From: Deltaproteobacteria bacterium
GTDB lineage: Bacteria; Desulfobacterota; Desulfobulbia; Desulfobulbales; Desulfocapsaceae
DNA length: 7,797 nucleotides
Assembly: GCA_021779275.1 (NCBI GenBank)
Contig: JAJYAX010000061.1
Location: forward strand, 1-7,797
Direction of reading: 5' to 3'
Each line of letters begins with the position of its first letter. The first letter of the stretch is position 1. This document shows positions 4,143 through 7,797 of this stretch, one piece after another. The position numbers and the translations under genes are program-made. The notes beneath the pieces were generated by a model. It did not search any database and was not told the origin of the DNA. It was given only the letters and a program-made list of their open reading frames with translations.

Positions 4143-6485
4143 CTATCTCCAGGTCGTTAATTCGCTCACACCTGTTTTTATTTCATCCAAGGTATCCGCG
4201 AAGAGAAAATCTTCGGGGGCCTTGGTATGGGTATGCACGTCCTGGGCCTTATCAGCCAGAACGGACAATCCGCATTGCAACAGGATTCCTTTGAGCTTAT
4301 GGGCGTGGTGTCCCAGTGCCGGGTAATCTTTGTCCCGCAGTGCCTTTTCCGCATTGTCGATGAGTTCGGCAAGGCTTCTGTGGGCAATGGCTATCACATG
4401 TGCAATCTGTTCATCGGGCAGATTGGTTGTGGTCTTGATATAGTGGTTGATCCGGTTCGTTAGATTTTCCGGGGAGGCTGCTTCGGTAGGCGTATCTCTC
4501 TCCTTTTTGCTGCCGCATGGCGGGGATTGAATGAGTGACTGCAGGGTGGCGAGAATCCTGTGATGCTGGAAAGGCTTGCTGATATAGTCATCCATGCCTG
4601 CGGAGAGACATCTTTCCTTGTCCTCATCCATGGCCAGGGCCGTCATGGCAATAATCGGTACATGTCGTCCTTTGAGCTTTTCAGCAAGAGCATTGTTGAG
4701 AGTGTCCGGCAGTTCTCCGGGTGCGGACAGCCCCTTTTCCAGAGCACGGATAATGGCGGTTGCGGTTAGGCCATCCATCTCCGGCATCTGCACATCCATG
4801 AAAATGATATCAAAATCTTGGACCGCCAATATCCCGAGGGCCTCCAGGCCGCTTTTTGCGGCGGTTACCAGATGATCCTGTTCGAGCATCATGCTTGCGA
4901 CTTCGCGGTTCATTTCATTATCGTCCACAAGCAGGATGTGTAGACCTCGGGTCTGCCGCTCTGGACGCGGTTCTCTCCCCGTACCCGCTGCCGTTATTTC
5001 TTCCGTGCCGGGTCTCAGCCTTACAATGAAATGAAAAGAGCTGCCGGAATTTGTCCGGCTTTCGGCCCAGATGCTTCCTTCCATCATGGCCACGAGTTGT
5101 TTGCAGATTGACAAGCCCAGGCCTGTACCTCCATACTGCCTGGCATAGGAGGTGTCGGTCTGTTCGAAACTGTTAAAGATCAACGTCAGTTTCTCCGGCC
5201 GGATGCCGATGCCGGTATCGGTGACCCTGAAATGCAGCGAGTACTTGTCATCACTTTCTTTTTCCTTCTCAGGGGCGACGGCGATGGTCACGGATCCTGA
5301 CGGGGTGAACTTGACGGCATTGCCTACCAGATTGAGAAGAATCTGCCGCAGCCGCATGTCATCCCCGATAAATACGGGAGGCAGGTCGCTCTGTACGGTG
5401 GCCAGCAGCTCCAATCCTTTTTTCCCCGCCAGAACGTTCATGGTGGACACGACGCCTTCCAGCAGGTGGTGAAGGTTAAAAGGGAGAGCGTTCAACTGGA
5501 GCTGTCCAGCTCCCATCTTCGAAAAATCGAGAATATCGTCTATAATACCAAGGAGATGTTCCGTTGAAGAATACACCTTCTCAATATAGTTCCGCTGTTG
5601 GTGATCAAGATTGGTCTGTAATGCCAAATGCGACATGCCCATGATGGCATTCATTGGCGTACGTATTTCGTGCGACATGTTGGCAAGGAACCGGCTTTTG
5701 GCTTTGTTGGCGTTTTCGGCAATGTGCTTTGCCTCGATCAGAGCCTTTTCGGTTTCCTTTTTATCCGTGATATCGACGCTATATTCTATGATCTGTATCA
5801 GCGTTCCGGCTTCGTCGTATATAGGATGTCCATGGACCTCGACAATTCGTTTCTCACCTTTTGCATTCAAATGTATATGTTCAACGATCACCGAGCCGCC
5901 GTCCTTCTTGACTTCCATGATAGGACAGGGATGTTCGTCGCTCCGGCACGGATGCGACAGGCCATGCGTCAGACGGTAGCAGGTCTTCTGTGCACCGGAA
6001 AGGTCAAGCCCTGCAGTTTTATTTGCCAGAACAATCTCATGAGTGCGAACATCAATCACGTAAAAAGGATGCGAGATGGCATTAATCACGGAGCCCAAAA
6101 ATACATTCTGCCATCCAAGTTCCTTTTTCGATTTGAGAAGGGACCGATTCAGGGCGCGAAGTTGCCGTGTACGTTTGTCGACCTCGCTTTCCAGCGTGTC
6201 GTTCAGATTTTTCAATTCATTCAGTGTGTAATGGGTCAGCGATATGATCCCATACACAAAGAGGGAACCTCCCAGAAAAACAGTGCCGATCAGGATCTCA
6301 AGAGGAAAATTGACATGTGTGAATTGGATCAGAAGATAACCGCAGTAGCCGATAAGGAAAAAGCAGATGAGGAAGGTCAGCAATAACCATTTTGACTGGA
6401 GCGACGGGGGAACGATATGATGCAATCGCCGGCTTAAAACCACCGACACAAGGAGTATCGCCGCACCTGCGGCGACCATTAGCAT
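4143..6485 (-). CDS. Membrane-bound PAS hybrid histidine kinase with receiver and HPt domains
   Basis: This 780-residue tripartite hybrid kinase has the BarA/ArcB plan. Domains: three hydrophobic spans (about 3-17, 33-53, 62-84), a coiled-coil linker (88-122), a PAS domain (about 128-240), HisKA with phospho-acceptor H272 in FLANMSHEIRTPMNAIMG, HATPase (N389 in LLNLVGNAVKFT, G1 at D423, GGTGLGLSI 452-460), a receiver (acidic D521/D522, phospho-acceptor D564, T615, K637) and an HPt domain with H729 in AHKLKG. All key residues are present, so an intact four-step relay His-Asp-His to an external regulator is expected. The PAS domain has C169, C180, C187 and several His, and the receiver has an insert of about 20 residues (583-605). 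No response regulator lies next to it. The ATG at 6485 lacks a Shine-Dalgarno; an SD-preceded ATC codon at 6518 is in frame. Confidence 0.93.
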   Translation of the reverse strand: MLMVAAGAAILLVSVVLSRRLHHIVPPSLQSKWLLLTFLICFFLIGYCGYLLIQFTHVNFPLEILIGTVFLGGSLFVYGIISLTHYTLNELKNLNDTLESEVDKRTRQLRALNRSLLKSKKELGWQNVFLGSVINAISHPFYVIDVRTHEIVLANKTAGLDLSGAQKTCYRLTHGLSHPCRSDEHPCPIMEVKKDGGSVIVEHIHLNAKGEKRIVEVHGHPIYDEAGTLIQIIEYSVDITDKKETEKALIEAKHIAENANKAKSRFLANMSHEIRTPMNAIMGMSHLALQTNLDHQQRNYIEKVYSSTEHLLGIIDDILDFSKMGAGQLQLNALPFNLHHLLEGVVSTMNVLAGKKGLELLATVQSDLPPVFIGDDMRLRQILLNLVGNAVKFTPSGSVTIAVAPEKEKESDDKYSLHFRVTDTGIGIRPEKLTLIFNSFEQTDTSYARQYGGTGLGLSICKQLVAMMEGSIWAESRTNSGSSFHFIVRLRPGTEEITAAGTGREPRPERQTRGLHILLVDDNEMNREVASMMLEQDHLVTAAKSGLEALGILAVQDFDIIFMDVQMPEMDGLTATAIIRALEKGLSAPGELPDTLNNALAEKLKGRHVPIIAMTALAMDEDKERCLSAGMDDYISKPFQHHRILATLQSLIQSPPCGSKKERDTPTEAASPENLTNRINHYIKTTTNLPDEQIAHVIAIAHRSLAELIDNAEKALRDKDYPALGHHAHKLKGILLQCGLSVLADKAQDVHTHTKAPEDFLFADTLDEIKTGVSELTTWR

Positions 6486-6515
6486 GAGTATCGAATGTAT
6501 TGCATCAAAAGGAGC

Positions 6516-6529
6516 GATGGTTCACCTCT
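6516..6529 (-). promoter_or_regulatory. Strong Shine-Dalgarno before an in-frame ATC codon upstream of the kinase ATG
   Basis: On the minus strand AGAGGTG (6529-6523) is followed after 6 nt from the AGAGG core by ATC (6518-6516), which is in frame with the kinase and 11 codons before its first ATG. The frame closes with TGA at 6524-6522. The extra residues (APFDAIHSIL after the start) read naturally into the first membrane span. If ATC were ATG this would be the obvious start. Confidence 0.45.
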
Positions 6530-6797
6530 GTTGAAAGTTTAATCTCAAGGAGTTCAGTTGTTCCGGTGCGGAGCAGAGGCGCCTTATGCATCCTCTGAGG
6601 AATCCTCTGAGCCGTTAGATTTTAACTGCCTAGAATATTTTCGGCTATTCGGCCTTCGTGGTCAAGAAAAAGGTGGTTTATCAGGAAAAAACATACCTGA
6701 AATTCAATACCTGAATTCTCTGCGACATGGACAGTTGCCCGGAAATGTGGCACTCTATCCGGAGTCGCTTGATTGAAATTCCAGAGGAGATCCCGAA
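6530..6797. other. Non-coding gap between divergent kinase and peptidase genes, with short repeats
   Basis: No convincing gene is seen here. ATCCTCTGAG occurs twice with a 12-bp period (6590-6599, 6602-6611). CAGAGG (6574-6579) can pair with CCTCTG (6592-6597). ATACCTGAA occurs twice with a 14-bp period (6693-6701, 6707-6715), and AATTCA (6701-6706) pairs with TGAATT (6712-6717). GAATA (6633-6637) and TATTC (6646-6650) form another short inverted repeat. The region must hold both divergent promoters, but I could not pick a convincing -35/-10 pair for either gene. The short open frames across it have no recognisable protein sequence. Confidence 0.5.
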
Positions 6798-7797
6798 ATG
6801 AAAAAGAAACTTGCACGGCTCAAGACACGCCTGGCGGAGATCGATGATCTCCATATGGCAGCTTCTCTGCTCGATTGGGACCAGCACACCTATATGCCGC
6901 CCGGGGGCGCGCAGGCCCGCGGCCGGCAGCTGGCGACCCTGGCCAAAATCGCCCAGGAAAAATTCATCGATCCCCGGCTGGGAAGGCTCCTCGACGGCCT
7001 GCTTCCCTACGAAGAGAGTCTGCCCTCTGACTCCGATGACGCCGCGCTTATCCGTATCACCCGCCGCGACTATGAACTGGCCGCCAAGGTTCCACCGGAA
7101 TTTCTGGCCCGGTTCAATATCCACGCGGCCGATTCCTACCAGGCCTGGACGGAGGCCCGGCCAGCCGGCGATTTCGGCAGGGTTCTGCCGTATCTTGAAA
7201 AAACCCTTGATCTGAGCCGTCAATTTGCCGGCTTCTTTCCCGGCTACGAGCATATCGCCGACCCGCTGATCAGCGCCTCCGATTACGGGGTCAAGGCGTC
7301 CCGGGTCCGAAGGCTCTTTGCCGGCCTGCGCGCCCGTCTTGTCCCGATGGTGCAGGCAATCACCTCCCGGCAGGCGGCGGACGATACCTTCCTGCATGCC
7401 CGCTACCCGGAGGCCCGTCAGCTGAAATTCGCCCGGGAGGCTGTCCGGCGGATAGGCTATGATTTTGACCGCGGCCGTATCGACAAGACCCATCATCCCT
7501 TTATGACCAAGTTCTCACTAGGAGACGTCCGTATTACCACCCGGGTCCGGGAAGACTTCCTGGGCGAGGCGTTTTTCAGCACGCTGCACGAGGCGGGGCA
7601 TGCCCTCTATGAGCAGGGGATCGACAGGACCTACGAGGCGACTCCGCTGGGAGGAGGGACCTCCTCGGGGGTCCACGAGAGCCAGTCCCGCACCTGGGAG
7701 AACCTGGTCGGGCGCAGCCGTGGATTCTGGGAATTCTTCTATCCTAAGCTCCAGGCGGGATTTCCGGATCAGTTGCAGGGAGTCCCGCTTGATCGCT
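6798..7797 (+). CDS. M32-family zinc metallocarboxypeptidase (Taq carboxypeptidase type), partial
   Basis: An open frame from ATG 6798 runs off the right edge after 333 complete codons; M32 enzymes are about 500 residues, so roughly the first two thirds are present. Family signatures appear in order: LLDWDQHTYMPPGGAQARGRQ (about 24-44), GRIDKTHHPF (226-235), GDVRITTR (242-249), the zinc site HEAGH (264-268, ligands H264 and H268, catalytic E265), and GVHESQSRTWEN (291-302), whose E294 is the third zinc ligand. The 30-residue distance from H264 to E294 matches the family. These cytoplasmic enzymes remove C-terminal amino acids from peptides and serve peptide turnover. AGAGGAGA lies 7 nt before the ATG, a strong ribosome-binding site. 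No frameshift is seen. The gene is divergent from the kinase, and no functional link is evident. Confidence 0.94.
   Translation, partial: MKKKLARLKTRLAEIDDLHMAASLLDWDQHTYMPPGGAQARGRQLATLAKIAQEKFIDPRLGRLLDGLLPYEESLPSDSDDAALIRITRRDYELAAKVPPEFLARFNIHAADSYQAWTEARPAGDFGRVLPYLEKTLDLSRQFAGFFPGYEHIADPLISASDYGVKASRVRRLFAGLRARLVPMVQAITSRQAADDTFLHARYPEARQLKFAREAVRRIGYDFDRGRIDKTHHPFMTKFSLGDVRITTRVREDFLGEAFFSTLHEAGHALYEQGIDRTYEATPLGGGTSSGVHESQSRTWENLVGRSRGFWEFFYPKLQAGFPDQLQGVPLDR

Noticed and set aside
5628..6386. Plus-strand open frame of 252 codons over the kinase
   Set aside because: Antisense to the kinase N-terminal and PAS regions, with no domain-like sequence and no supporting start signal.
6558..6776. 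72-codon plus-strand frame in the kinase-peptidase gap
   Set aside because: No family resemblance and no ribosome-binding site; it runs through short DNA repeats.
6681..7496. Minus-strand open frame of 271 codons over the peptidase
   Set aside because: The opposite strand encodes a clear M32 peptidase with zinc-site motifs; this frame is a shadow.

Overview
The window looks like a chromosomal segment of a sulfate-reducing or related Desulfobacterota (deltaproteobacterial) organism. The main reason is the left end: a recombinase-derived transcription factor with a ModE-type TOBE domain (TunR-like), divergent from a TSUP anion transporter. This pairing is known from sulfate reducers, where it controls tungstate/molybdate homeostasis. 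The large hybrid kinase fits the same lineage. I cannot name a species. By eye, the flavoprotein and peptidase genes are more GC-rich than the regulator, transporter and kinase genes.

Layout. (1) Bases 1-819, minus: TunR-like regulator, cut by the left edge. (2) Bases 820-1027: divergent control region with a perfect 34-bp inverted repeat (two 13-bp arms, 8-bp centre) lying on the -10 element and predicted start of the transporter promoter, plus a separate 12-bp palindrome. (3) Bases 1028-1990, plus: TSUP/TauE-SafE-like transporter. (4) Bases 2054-2482, minus: SlyD-like FKBP peptidyl-prolyl isomerase with an extended -10 promoter. (5) Bases about 2555-2858: a roughly 300-base gap with a glycine-riboswitch-like aptamer on the plus strand, GC-rich alternative pairings, and an 8-codon leader ORF overlapping the next start. 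(6) Bases 2859-4115, plus: HI0933/YhiN/BaiN-type flavoprotein. (7) Bases 4143-6485, minus: membrane-bound PAS hybrid histidine kinase with receiver and HPt domains, possibly starting 11 codons further upstream. (8) Bases 6486-6797: non-coding, with short direct and inverted repeats. (9) Bases 6798-7797, plus: M32 metallocarboxypeptidase, cut by the right edge.

How the parts may work together. The regulator, inverted repeat and transporter form a coherent module: a dead tyrosine-recombinase fold that senses an oxyanion through its TOBE domain and probably represses the transporter until the oxyanion accumulates. This matches the described TunR group that represses TSUP transporters. The remaining genes look like single-gene units with no obvious shared pathway. 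The two most useful leads are the recombinase-like geometry of the operator and the riboswitch-like element upstream of a gene not known to me as a glycine-riboswitch target.
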